Origin: Diphasiastrum complanatum | Lineage: Eukaryota; Streptophyta; Lycopodiopsida; Lycopodiales; Lycopodiaceae | Assembly: GCA_029204225.1 (NCBI GenBank) | Contig: CM055103.1 | Location: forward strand, 26,526,293-26,590,292 | Direction: 5' to 3' | DNA: 64,000 nucleotides | Part shown: positions 1 through 12,104 of the stretch, one piece after another | Numbering within the stretch: the first letter of the stretch is position 1 | Layout of the letters: each line of letters starts with the position of its first letter | The notes under the pieces: generated by a model | What the model was told of the DNA's origin: nothing | What the model saw: only the letters and a program-made list of their open reading frames with translations | Database searches by the model: none | Program-made: the position numbers and the translations under genes

Positions 1-650
1 TTTTCGAATAAGAGGAATTCTCTAGGCTTTGTAGGGACAATCTGGAAACAGAGCAGTCTTTCGGACACTCCAGACGCTACTGCAATATATTGTTTTTTAC
101 CCCTATCACATTGAGCTTAAGGGAGAGAGTTAGAAATCAGATTGTGATCTGATTCATTAGTGTAAACTCTAAATGTGATGATGTAATTACTGTACAGTTT
201 ATTTGGTTTATTATATATGGTTGTGATCGGGACGTGACCCATTAGGATATATTGATCAGGCACTGATCCCGTAGCCGGCTACTTGGGTTAGCCGAATAGC
301 CACACGTGGGAAGAAATTGGCCTGTACAGTGTATTTTTTAGTTCATTATGCTATACTCAGGGGCATGTCTTGGGTTTGTCAGTATATGTGGCCATATTGG
401 GCCTAACTCTAGTTTGGCAGGTGGTAGGCCAGTTTAGTGACACCTGTTGAGCCCATGCAGTTTGGGGCTTTGCTATAAGTACAATGTTTCTTCATAATAG
501 ACTGAACTTTTGTTGTGCCATATTTGAGAGCTTGTGAGGAGTGGTTATGGTGATTGTGTGATGTGATCTCCATACTGCACTAGATTCTATCATAATTTCA
601 ACTCTTTACTCATCTAGATTTATGTTTGAGCTACGTTATGTCAATGAGTG
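1..650 (+). mobile_element. Diverged LTR-like relic
   Basis: No coding gene is seen. A short hairpin (ATCAG-GCA-CTGAT, 253-265) and a perfect palindrome (GTAGCCGGCTAC, 271-282) are followed at 323-337 by TGTACAGTGTATTTT. The same arrangement, two hairpins and then this exact 15-mer, occurs inside the copia LTR near 55.0-55.1 kb, so this is probably a distant member of that LTR family. A purine run near 116-130 could be an old polypurine tract. Ends are not determined. Confidence 0.35.
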
Positions 651-2673
651 AAAATTGTCAAAATTTGGTGAATCTATGATTACCTTTTTGTATCCAATGG
701 ATCTTGAAAAAGGACTAGTGCTACCTACTAGTTATGTGGAGTCCTATGGAGCTGGATTGGCATCATTGTTGTCTCTTTTACTCATAGATTTTCAAGGCTT
801 GATGGTTCTTAATGGCAAGAAGGCAATGGAGGCTCATTCATGGTGGATTTCAACACATACACTTCACAAGAAGTGAAATATGGAAGACATGCATGCAAGC
901 ATTCATCACTTTCATTTGTTACATGTTTCCTACTGTTTTACAGAGATTTCAAAGGTGAAAACATGGAGGAATCATTCCATTTCCATTCTATGTTATTCTT
1001 CATGTACTAGTTTCATCTCGAAATGTAAAATTGATGTAAGAAATAGTGAGACATCCAATATGGACACTATTATCTATATCAATTATGAAGTTTATTGTTT
1101 TGTAAATATTAGGATCATTGAGAGGAGATCTATCCTTAAGATGGAAAAAATTCTTAAGTTAGATCAAAGTAGTGTAGTAAAACTAGCAAGCAAAGTTGAA
1201 GAGAGAGTGTGAAAATTGTCAACATTTCCTTGACTAGTTTCAGGCCAAAATTGGTAATTTTGACACATAGTTTTGGATCTGACCTTTCACACATGTGGAA
1301 CAGGTCTAGATACTTTTATTTTAGTATGTATTTCATATTGAAGAAGTTTCAAACTTCAGGACCTTTGAAATGACACCAAAATCATGTCATTTGGACATAT
1401 AGGCTAAAATTGGCTATTTTAGGCTAGTGTTGTCCTAAAATTGGGTCCTAAGTTCGAAGAGAGGAGAGAGAGTGTTTACTGAAGGATCTGAACCTACACA
1501 CAGATTCAGATTTGCATGTCTACGTGCACAAACGTTGTAGTATAATCATTCAGCCTGTCGGAGGATGACTGCAGGGTCTCGACACTTTGTTGTTTTCGAA
1601 TAAGCACTTGCCAATGGAACAATTACTCTGTTACGAAGCAAGCCATGGTGAACAAAGTCAGATTTGCAACGCAACACAGTTGCTCAGTTTTCAAGATCCT
1701 AAGGCTGTAACCGAATTTAAGGAAACTAATCTACTTGCAAAACCAGAACTACTCTAAATATGATTGAAAAGCATAGAAAAGAAACAAGAAACAAGAAACA
1801 AAACTACAGCATGTTAGAAGTCCAAGAATCAAGAAACTAACCAGCCTTTTGATTCTTGGACATCCCAAGAACATCAAGAGCTAGAATGTTAGAGAATATG
1901 CAAGATTTATGCCACATTTCTAGCCTATTTAGTTTACTTGAATGCTGGCTCCTACATTAATCCACGAGAAAACAAGAAATCTAATCCACAACTAGGAAAG
2001 CAAGAAAACTAATCCACTCTAAATCCACAACCACACACAATATGAATGGAAGGGCATGATCATAGGGGCATCACTCAAGAAAACCATCATGATCAAGGAG
2101 CTTAGTGTAGCATCAAACTCATGGAAAACCTTCTTATTAAGCATGGAGTAGATACAATGCAAAAAGCTCTTCTTCACAAAGAGGGACTCTCTTAAATAAG
2201 CAAGAGAGCTCCTTAGGTGGCATCCTAGTGGAATTTCCACATTTCACAAATTACAAGTGGAATATTGCTCTCCACTAGAGGTCACCATCAAAAGGAGGCT
2301 CACTCTAATTTCTTTAAGAGGGGTCTACTTGCATTTATTGCATTTGCTTAGAAATACTAGTTCCTACATGGTCATTCCATCTTCCGGGATTCACCATGAG
2401 GCTTACACAGTTCTTACTTGTTTTTCCTAGCTAGTATTTCTCGGCTCTCATACTCGGCTCTCAGTCTTCATTAGTCTCGTCTTCTCAGAGACATCCTCGG
2501 TTTAAGGTGAGAGGTGCTCTTGAGTTACTCTGTCCGAGTATCTTGGGGATTCGTCAGAATCAGCCAACAGAGAGTCATCTCTCTCACCTATATTAGGCTG
2601 AATTTCGTAGAGAAACAGGTTGAGCAGATCCATTGTATTTATTTGCTTAATGTTGGTCTAAATACTTAAAATT
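651..2673. other. Gene-free stretch, nothing recognised
   Basis: Moderately AT-rich sequence with only short reading frames of no recognisable family. No RNA gene or tandem array is seen. Confidence 0.5.
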
Positions 2674-3075
2674 TGTTGGAGGGTTTGCGGATCCCAAGGC
2701 CACCCTAACCCTAGTTAATAAGTGAGAGGGATTTGTCACCCTACGTGTGTTAGTCCAACCCGATGATCACATAGTTATTTGATTAGTTAGGAGGTTAATA
2801 AAAGGACTTTAGGTCTTTTTGCCAGACTTTTAATGTCGTAGGGCTTAAATGTCAAGTTAGTGAATAAAGTTGGGGTTCCCACCAAAACTGGTTAAAAATT
2901 CAAATTCAATTTGGTTCCCTCCAATTTTTGAATTGAGTTCCCTCCATTTTTTGGAACTTAGATTAAAATTGGCTACTATAAATAGGTGCAAACTTGACTT
3001 TGTAAAACATGTTTCATCTTTATTTCTAATACAAGCAGGTTGGTTCTCTTATGAAGTGGATGTGGAAACTGAGGC
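2674..3075 (+). mobile_element. LTR-like repeat, copy A
   Basis: Begins TGTTGGAGGGTTTGCGG, a typical LTR-style TG start. An inverted, clearly related copy lies at 53005-53434. A TATA box (CTATAAATAGG, 2976-2986) lies about 300 bp in, as expected for an LTR promoter. Similarity between the copies extends to about 3075. No adjacent polyprotein is visible, so this is probably a solo or truncated LTR. Confidence 0.6.
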
Positions 3076-3355
3076 CTTTCTATGGGGAGCACAGGGCCTT
3101 GTAGTGTCAAATTGTTGAATATGAAGCTCAAGAAGGAAACAATGATGAAGAGGTGGAAGCGACAATATGTCTATAGGCATGGAGGCTCATGTAGAGCATT
3201 AAAATTTGCAAGAAACTTTGACACAATGAGCAAAGTAGCTTGAATAAGCAAGCGAGACAATGCAAGGGTGTGATAAAGGCACGCTTTCCTTGTCTAAGGG
3301 GAATTCAGATTTTAGGGTTGTACACACTTATTAGGGTTTTGAGGTTTTGTCTTAG

Positions 3356-3357
<2 letters not shown>
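3076..3357. other. Upstream region of the NFD6/NOXY2-like gene
   Basis: Lies between the LTR-like repeat and the (GA)n leader of the next gene. No clear TATA box is seen close to the gene. It could hold promoter sequence, but nothing specific is recognisable. Confidence 0.35.

Positions 3358-3391
<34 letters not shown>
3358..3391 (+). repeat. (GA)n microsatellite in 5' leader
   Basis: Seventeen dinucleotide units, 32 bp before the start codon at 3424, so probably within the 5' UTR or core promoter of the NFD6/NOXY2-like gene. Confidence 0.9.
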
Positions 3392-3393
<2 letters not shown>

Positions 3394-3423
3394 CATCGAT
3401 CGATTATCGAGATCGAGAGAGAG

Positions 3424-3695
3424 ATGGCGTGGCGTAGTAGCCAAGGGACATCCCGATCCATTGCCTTGCTCTATGAAGCAGCGCTGGGTAGACGTCCAGC
3501 TCCTGGATCGCCCACTGGGAGCGCTCTTCTGCATCGGACCAACCCTTCTGTGGCCAGGCATCAACCTTCCCTCTTATCTTCCGGGGCTTCCACACCTTCT
3601 TCCTCCTCACTTTTCTCGATGCCTCCTGGCATTCACAGGAGCTTGCTCAGTCCCAGCGCTGCTGCACAACGATCTTCAAGATTCACAAGGTACAC

Positions 3696-3735
<40 letters not shown>

Positions 3736-4960
3736 CAGCATCAATTTCATTATCACTTCCATCCATTGTGTCTGGATCGACATCAATGTAGGTGTGATGT
3801 CTTGCCGTAATCTGTTATCACTTTCATCTATCGCTTGTCAATATCTTTACATTTAGGATTGTGTTGGCAGGTTACGCAGAGAGGTTGTCCTCCTCGACTC
3901 GTTACTTCCTTTGTATAGCGCAGTTGCCTCAGCCCGCTTGGTGACAAAGCTCAGTGCAAATGTTCTGACCTCTCCTGTTACGATCCAGGGTAGGGTTTCT
4001 AATCATTTGTCCTAAATTACATGTTTTTGTACGACCCAGAATGCTTGTGAATGACCTTTTTAGCTGGATTGCCCTTTTATTTTTGTGCTTTTAGCCTCAT
4101 TTTAGTTCTATTCAGAAGTTTTGTTGTGCATTTGCTCAGATGGTGAAGACGGCACATAGTGTGCATTGTGGCATCCTTGGCTTTGGAAAATTAGCATAAT
4201 ACATGGCTCGTAATATCTCTGCAATTCGCCTTTCTTAGATGACCATGATGGCACGTGATCTCCTACTGGTGGGGCGTTTCAGGGTTGAAAGCTTTCCATG
4301 TAGGTCCAATGCCTTTCTATATGCATAAAGCACACATAATCCATAGATCACCAAACCATATCTGATGATTGATATTGCTTTTCCAGGCTTGATCTTTGGA
4401 TGAGATGCCTTATCATGGAACAAATGAATCCTGGGTTTGAAATCTATGTGTGATTGTTACCTGGTTGGCGTATTTTCTCGATTGAGTTATCGATTTTGAA
4501 TGTGCATAGGACGTTGGAAGAGTATGTTGTGCCATATGTTTGAAATGTTTGATAAAATATGCTTGTTTAATTGGAATTTTGCATTTCTTCTTCTCCCTCT
4601 ATTCATTTTTGTCACTTGTTTTTCCTCATGCCAGCATTCTCTCTGCTCTGATTTATGAATGCCTTTTTGTTTCATTTGGGTTTATCATGTTTGGGCATTC
4701 AACCCTGATTTTGTCAAAGTTATAATTCTCAAAGGATGCTTGTGATTTAATGTTATGAGTCCTATTCAGAAGAATGTCACAAATATGCTTGGCTTCTTGT
4801 TAAACTGAAATATGTCTTTAAATAAAGTTGAATACATTTGTGATTTTGAAACTAGCAATTTTGAGGTGCTCTACTAAGGGTTTTGAAATTTGAGCAAGTA
4901 TTTGCTAAATGCAGAATTCTTATCTTTGTTTCAGAGCTAGGTTTGTCAAAGCCAAGGTGA
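3424..4960 (+). CDS. NFD6/NOXY2-like small mitochondrial protein, three exons
   Basis: Predicted exons are 3424-3689, 3871-3989 and 4935-4960, giving 136 residues. All junctions are GT..AG and keep frame. The start has a good plant context (GAGAGATGGCG). The N-terminus is rich in Arg and Ser with few acidic residues, as in an organelle presequence. Exon 2 encodes the hallmark LLPLYSAVASARLVTKLS, matching the LLPLHSAVAAARL-type core of Arabidopsis NOXY2 and NFD6, small mitochondrial proteins tied to oxylipin response and nuclear fusion. Exon 3 adds only ELGLSKPR and stop. If intron 2 is retained, translation stops at 4013-4015 with a different tail; alternative 3' ends are known in this family. 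A (CA)n tract lies in intron 1. The family call is from recognition of the core motif, without a database search. Confidence 0.75.
3700..3733 (+). repeat. (CA)n microsatellite in intron 1
   Basis: Pure CA run just inside the first intron of the NFD6/NOXY2-like gene, about 10 bp after the donor site. Confidence 0.9.
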
Positions 4961-5100
4961 TGAAGTGAATTCGCTCCAGGTTTTACGCGTTGGGCTCAAC
5001 CCTCAATGGAGAACTTATTGATAGCTTGCAAGTGTAGCTGTCATTCATCAATGTATCTTAATAAAGCTACATGATTTTGAAACATTTTAGTTATTGATGA
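4961..5100 (+). terminator. 3' UTR with polyadenylation signal
   Basis: Canonical AATAAA at 5060-5065, about 100 bp after the stop codon of exon 3 and followed by T-rich sequence. It supports the exon 3 assignment. The exact cleavage site is not visible. Confidence 0.5.
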
Positions 5101-6783
5101 TGTTTCATTTTGAGTGTTCTTAAGCTTGCACTCAATGGCATCCTAAAAGGCTTTATGTCGCGGGTATGAGATTTTGAGAGCATTTTGTTTGGGTCATTCC
5201 TTAGATTAGCAAATGGAAAAAAGTATATGTCTACAATAATCTATTAAAGTTTATGTAAAGCTAATAAATCTACTATTTTTTTCACTTTGGTGCCAAATTG
5301 TTCTCAAAGTAAAATAGTGTTGGTAGGCAATAATCATATGTTATCAATCAATGCTTTGTAACTTTGCTATTGAGAGTTTTAGAAAAGCTTGAAGGCCATT
5401 TTCAACTAGATTGAATTTGAGATATCTACACTCTCTATCAAATGCTATACATTGTTGGCATAGAGGAATTGGAGCTTCCTTGATTGTTTTAGATATCTCT
5501 TTGTCACACGATTGAGCCTTGTTTGAGATTTAATGGCTAGCCTAAATATGTGGGAGAGCATTTTTGTAGTTACAGAATTGGAATGTAAGGTAGTCTTCTC
5601 TGTCTTATTATTGGCTTACAATCATGAAAAGCAAGATACCTTGCCATTATCCCTTCGAAATGTTTGTAGGCCAAAAAATAATATTTAGCCCATGACATGT
5701 GTTGATAACATAACCATGATAATTTTAGGAAGTCGACATTCGTTCCCATTTTGATCGGTAACCAGAGAGTGTGTTTTGTACTCAATGTGTTGTAGTTATG
5801 CTTCTTTAATGTTTTTCATTGTTGCTTTTTATCCATTGATGTCACTAATGATATATGTGCCATATACTGCACATGTAAATCTTCCATTGTTACATCATAG
5901 AGGGTTAGTAGGGAGGAATACTCATGACAAAGCCGCGAGTCACACATGAAAAGGTAAGGCCACCTTTTTATTCTGTTGCAAAAATTAAACTTGGAATAAA
6001 AGTAGTTGGATAGTATCTTACGAAAAAAATTCTTTAGTCATAAGTGCCATGTTGGTGAAGGCTTTGTTTCCTCTCCTTGAGGTTAGGACTTGTATCTCAA
6101 TCAACCATACTAAAGAGGACATAAAAGAGAATTTTGTTTGAGCAAATAAATTCATTTTTTATCGTCTTTGTACTAGTAGAGATGCTTTTCCAGACCAGTC
6201 GAGCAATCTAATCATTTTGTTACTCCATAGGGGTTACTTGTTTAAGAAAATCATGAGAAAAATTTGAATTGTTTTAGACTCTTTTGGTTTTATTTTTGGT
6301 ATTTCAGGTTATGGTATGTTTAGGATGATTAATAATAGAGTCCAGAAACGTGATGAGCTAAGAAGCCCGTTTTATTTCTAGTATTTTGTCTTTGTTTTGG
6401 TAACGTATACATATTATGATCCTTGTTCTTATTCATTTTATTTATTTATCTATTTATTTGATTCTTAATTAGATTTATAAATTTTGAATTTTGAATTTCA
6501 TTTTATTTGAATTATTATTATTATTATTATTATTTCTTTATTCTTACTAGTTGTCTTTTGCTTCTTAGTCAACATTGGGTCTACCCAAGAAAATCCAAAT
6601 TCTTTCGGAACCTAGTTAGCAACTTATGCTTGGATATTGATGAGACAAGCAATGTTCTTTGGCTAAAATATTTTGTTTATTGAATTTTATATTATTGTTT
6701 TGACTTAGATCCGTTGACTTTTTGAGTTGCTTGTATATTGTTTCTAAGCTTTACCTTATGACATCAATGACTTCTTTGTATAA

Positions 6784-6827
6784 ATTTGTGAAATTGAATG
6801 TATTCTAATTTCACAAATTAGAATACA
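6784..6827. repeat. Two overlapping perfect inverted repeats
   Basis: Arms 6784-6795 and 6807-6818 are perfect 12-bp complements (ATTTGTGAAATT / AATTTCACAAAT). Arms 6799-6811 and 6815-6827 are perfect 13-bp complements around a 3-nt loop. The shared middle makes the two hairpins mutually exclusive. AT-rich, so chance or cruciform-prone DNA is possible. Confidence 0.8.
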
Positions 6828-8010
6828 AAAAATATATAAACATCACAAAAAATTTAGATGTCGTAGTGTACTCTTTTATGACCCAATGTATTGTAGTTTC
6901 TTGGTCAAATGAAAGCTTAATTGCTTCATGTGTTAGGAGTGAATTCTATGGTTATTGAATCATCATGTTATTGTTACCAAATATTCAATCATTATTGCAT
7001 GTAACATTTTACTTGAATTAGGGTTGTTAGTAAAAAGTTGAAAAACACATGTTGATGTTTGACTTTGATGATAAACAACCATGAAATAGCTTGTCACAAT
7101 GTCAAAATTGCAAAAGGCAAGTATTTTCTTGTAGGAAGTAGCTAGCTATTATCTTGCAGTTTCATATTCAAAGATAATATGATGGTAAGGATGCAGAATT
7201 TAAAAAAAAGACATTTGAGAGAATATGATGGTTAAATGTACGTTTTTTTTACGTTCTTTCGTGATCATCTTTCATCAAGCATGCCATTTGTGGAATGGTC
7301 AAATAACTCAAAACCTTATGTCATTGATATAAACATTCGATTGATCCATTAGTAGCATTATCAAGATTCGTTCATTGCTTCCATCATTGAACTAATTTCA
7401 AAGTTAAATATGTCACATATGCCATGGAGTTTGATGCTTCATTGTAAAAAATATTAGATTTAAACATAGGAGTGCTTCATGGAAAATCTCAAAACCTTTC
7501 GGTCACCGTTGTTAGAATCATTTAGATACCAAAAAAAAAAAGGGGCTTCTTAGTGGTAAGCAAGATACTAGTCACATTCCAAGGTGATGAAGAGAATGCT
7601 ACCAAGAACCAATATCTTAAGTCAATTGTGCCTTACTTTTCATGCTTGAGGTCCAATGTTTGAACTTGGATGTAGGTTACATTGAAGTTAGATCCTTGAC
7701 ATGGATGCGATTTGATGTGGTTTTCAAGGTTTGAAAGTCATTAGTGAACATCTGGTTTTGAAGTAAAATTCTCAAATTGTTAATGGTAAGGATATCCTTG
7801 GAGCAATTTTAGACACTAGCTCCTTGGTGCAATCATACTGGTAATTCAACGTCAATGGTATTTGTTTCATGTTACATCTCAATTAAGGCTCCAATCTTGG
7901 ACTTAATTTTGGCCATGGGTTGCAAATGTTTTTTAGCCAAATGATCCTATGTTGATTTGTTATTTACTTCATGTTGTGCATGTGCAATGTGGATGGATTG
8001 TATATCTTGT

Positions 8011-8114
8011 GCATCAAATTATGGTAGGCCTTACAATGAGAAACACACATTATGCATTTGGCGCATCAAATTATGGTAGGCCTTACACAGAGAAACACAC
8101 ATTATGCATTTGGC
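8011..8114 (+). repeat. 52-bp tandem duplication
   Basis: Two near-identical 52-bp units at 8011-8062 and 8063-8114, each starting GCATCAAATTATGG. Recent slippage or duplication in noncoding DNA. Confidence 0.9.
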
Positions 8115-8881
8115 AAGAAGACGAGCAATGATGTGCATTAGGCTATTAAAAGAAATGATTTTTGCTTTTGTTGATTCAGAATGAAATAAAAGGTTTGTTA
8201 TAGGAAAAAAAAGTTTGAGAGCTTGTATCGAAGTTAAAATTTAACTGAACACAGGAAATAAAGAATGGCTTCATCTAAGTTATTGAATGGAAGATTTCTC
8301 AATGCAAATGATAGTTTGATCCCAAACTGAAAGAAAATCTTGGACTCATTACTAGCAAGCACATTAGGTCAGGTAATAGTCCCCACTCCACTATTCAGAT
8401 TGGGGCTTTATCACATTTATAGAGTTTGCTATATTATTGAGGACTTTTTAACTGCAAAATGTAGATTTTGAACTTGAACATTTGTATTCTTGCTAGAAAT
8501 GTGGAATCAATAACATATATATAAAGAATGATATTGATCACTAAAAAGCTTGTTTTGGCTACATAGAAGTACTCATTTGGTTGGCTAGCAATGAAGATAG
8601 ACAAGGACTATCAAATGGTAATGTTTTGGTTCTTGGGGCCGTTTTACTCTTCATGATTGGCTCTTTTCTGACATTCAAGCTTTTACTGTAAGGATATTCA
8701 TGCTAATTGGCACCTTTTGTAAGGATGTCTTTTGGCATGAACTAGTTCAATATGGAACATAAAAGAATGCAAGTTGCCAGATAGATGAATGTAGTTTGAG
8801 AAATCACGTTCACCCAAAAGACTTGTCTAATACTTCTTGTGAAAAGGAATTAATAGACAAAAATAAAACTGATCTATATGA

Positions 8882-9823
8882 ATGTTTCACATTCAGTATA
8901 GAGAGTGCACAACGAAATGTGATAAAACTGGTAATATACAAGCTAAAAATTGTCCTAACTATGAGATGGGACAAATAATCAAAGATCCATTATATCAAAA
9001 TTTCCAGTTTGTGGTTCAAAATATTGGACATATCAATATTTTTGAACATGATGATGTAATCTACGAAAGATTTTTTGTAGAGACTTTGAGTGAAATAAAT
9101 ATCATCACTCTTTGCAAGCATCTCATTCACTCGATGTTCTTGGAAATGAATGTCCATCCAGAATATCATTTGTTATTTCCAGAAATGATCAATCAAAGCA
9201 GATTAGTCCCTAAATTGGGAATTGGTCATGATAGTAATTCTCTAATGTGGGATATTAATAATTCAAATGCAAGCTTTAAGGTTATCATCGAAGCACTTGG
9301 ATTGAACAATAAAGCGACCATCCAACAACATGACAAAATCTTCAGGTCAGCAGAGTCAGATGCAATGCCAAAATACGATCCTAAAGGAATTGGATAGATC
9401 ATCCAATTTGTCATGATGCCGAAAAAGCAGACAAAAGAGGATATTGCAATTTGGTTGTAAAAAAACAATATGGTGTTTCATCCATCTCTTCTTCGACCAT
9501 CATTTTCTCCTTCATGGGAACAAAGATTACAGTCTGAAACTAGCAAAATGGATTCAATTCGACAGCTTTGGATATGTAATGAAGCAATAATTTTTCTACA
9601 ACGACACATCCTCAATCATGACTACTTAACTGAGACGATCAAGCTGATCAGACAAGCATTTTCATTTTTGAGGAAAAAATGTTTAAGTAGGGGGAGTCTC
9701 ATGTACTACTATTACATCAGCACTTATCAACACATTAGAATATCCATTGTAAGCTTTGTAGGCCCAAAAGGAGCTATTAACCTTAAGAACAAGGCGGTTT
9801 CCTCTTTAGACCCTCCAAAGTAA
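8882..9823 (+). pseudogene. Decayed unrecognised reading frame
   Basis: One frame stays open from 8882 to 9823 except for two stops, at 9395-9397 and near 9458. The first segment (171 residues) and last segment (117 residues) are therefore the same frame. The composition looks protein-like, with blocks such as NVHPEYHLLFPEM and LVPKLGIGHDS, but I recognise no family. A purine run AGTAGGGGGAG at about 9687-9697, soon followed by TGTACTAC, resembles a polypurine tract next to an LTR. The frame may therefore be the 3' end of an old retroelement. Other explanations, such as an inserted viral or host gene relic, cannot be excluded. Confidence 0.3.
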
Positions 9824-11895
9824 TTAATAAGGATAATAGGCCAATAAGGGCCCAATGTAGTCTAAATAACACTTAACATGGGCTAACTATCCCTCAAGAT
9901 AGTTAAGTTTAGTTAAGTGAGAGCATTGTCTATAACTAGGCAAGAGACATCAACCTTTGGATCTTTTGGCTCATTTGCAAGTGAGAGCTTCTAGCTTCCT
10001 CCTTGTGAATATGAGCCATAGGGATCTCCATTGCTAGGTCTCATGTGCCCTATCCACAAGAATCAATGCTCAATTTCCATTATTTGTACTCTTTCTTCCA
10101 TTGTTAATGTGATTCAATGATGATCTCCATGTTTCTAGCTTTCTATGGATATGCTATCATGATGGTCTTGTTATCTTCTTGCTATTAGCTTTACGTCATT
10201 GTTATTAAATACATTGTTTGGAAGTGACATGGTTAAGATGGTGGTAATAAATATTGGAAATCAGTCGTGATATAAATCTATTGACAAATTTTTCAACGAG
10301 TCCACCTATATTTTTTTAAGAGCAAAATTTTATTCTTGACAATAAGTAGGCTAAGAATGTTAAATGGCAGACAGAGAAGAGAAAATTCAAGGTGTAAGTC
10401 TGAAATATAGAATATTTGCGTCATTTTCTTGGCAAGTGCATACACAAGGGAATGATAGTTAGCATAAATTTAAACTGAAGCTGCGATCTAAGATTTTGAA
10501 AGAATTGGAACCTGTGCAACATTTTCCATGTGATTGCTACGTAGCTTTGAGGTATGGGAATGATTGAGCAACATCAATTCTCCGTGTTGGAAAGACCGCT
10601 ACAATATTGAAAGGACCTGCGTTGGTTTTATGTTGGGAAGAAAAGGAATGCTAAAAAGTTCAAGAGTCACACTATTATTTCTTAGTGACTTATAGATCCC
10701 TGATCAAAAATCCATTTAACGCTCTTTATGTTAGTGAAGCACCTCCTAAGTCATAGAAAAAGTGAAAATATGCTTCAAAATTCTTTAACCAAGTAGTGAT
10801 GGCATGGATAAAAAGGAAAAGATCTGGCCGGAAAATAAGCTAAAAATTCTTGCTGAGAAACTCTCAAAAGTATTGAAGATAGTTCGATTGCATCTACATA
10901 TGTCAGAAATTGGACATCTAACTTGCTTGGGCACAGATTCAGCAATTCAAGCTCAACAATTGGGCTGGCAATTGAGCTGAAAAAAAAGAGATGTGAGCTC
11001 AAGAGCTAAAATAAGAGCCATCACCATTCTTCACAGTTATAAGCTTATAAAGATCACTTCATTGATAGACTGTCTAGCAATTCACACTTCCTCACTTCAA
11101 AGGTACTGATAATAAATAGCACGAAACTTTGAAGGGAATTAATCACAGTTATCACAGAAAATCTCCTTGCTTTTTTCAAATCTTTTGGTTGATGTGACTT
11201 CAACTGAGTATGCTTTGTTAATCACTAGAAATTTGATGTAAAAGATACATGGGGAAAAATTATTAGGTGATAAGGACCCAGTCATGAATTTTCTTTGGAA
11301 TCTTCATTTATACAAAATGCAAAGTCTTTTTGTTGTATGCTGTGCTTGCAGGCCCAAAATTGCATAACAAGATATATCTCATGTATTTGGCGACATATAG
11401 TAGCTCTTATGCAAAAGAAGCATGGGGGAACAAAAGTGCATGTTGAAAATGTCAATGAAGAACAAACACGTTATCTTGATAATTTTAGAATCTAATGTTA
11501 GATTAGTATCTTTTATCTGTAAGTTGTTTCAACAGTTTTCACTTTTAAGCTGTTTAAAGCAAAACTTCAGCCACGAGTGTCTCCTAGAATTCATTCATCA
11601 ATTATCTATAACAAATTGCAAGTACTGCCACTCGCTTCAAATTTTTAAGTGCTGAAAAACAATAAAATCTTTGTTGCACAAATTCAAAAACTTATGTAAT
11701 GCAAGTATACTAAATGTCTCTACAGATAAATTGACCACGTTCCTGTTCTGATCAGTGAAAGAAGTCAATGAAGGTTGTAAGATATTTACTATTAGAAAAA
11801 GCACATGGTGATACATGGTTTAATGTACAGGAGATAGTAGCTTCAATATCTTAACAAGTAACATGACACTCTAAAACATTCTTCAAGATCATGGA
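9824..11895. other. Gene-free stretch, possible LTR debris at its start
   Basis: About 9700-10150 may be LTR sequence after the polypurine-like run, but no matching partner copy is in the window. The rest is AT-rich with nothing recognised. Confidence 0.35.
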
Positions 11896-12028
11896 AGCAA
11901 ATTGCTAACAGGAGGAACACCAGTCACTATTTGAACTGTACATCACATGAAAGTGTGCTACTAAGCAAATTGCTAACAGGAGGAACACCAGTCACTATTT
12001 AAACTGTACATTACATAAAAGTGTGCTT
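11896..12028 (+). repeat. 68-bp tandem duplication downstream of the SAM gene
   Basis: Two units of 68 bp (from 11896 and from 11964), each beginning AGCAAATTGCTAACAGG, with few differences. It lies just beyond the stop codon of the minus-strand SAM gene, so probably in its 3' UTR or flank. Confidence 0.9.
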
Positions 12029-12104
12029 GATGCAATATAGGGAAAGTGAGCTTTATAGCCGGATGTAAATTCAGTAAATTCACACTCGGGAAGAGTAACG
12101 ATAA

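Larger units (their letters stand above)
5101..8881. other. AT-rich gene-free stretch
   Basis: No supported gene. It holds a (TTA)n run near 6513-6531, the overlapping inverted repeats at 6784-6827 and a 52-bp tandem duplication at 8011-8114. Nothing else is recognised. Confidence 0.5.

Noticed and set aside
2701-2720. CCCTAACCCTAG, telomere-like repeat
   Set aside because: Only about two units and present at the same place in both LTR-like copies, so it is LTR sequence, not an internal telomere.
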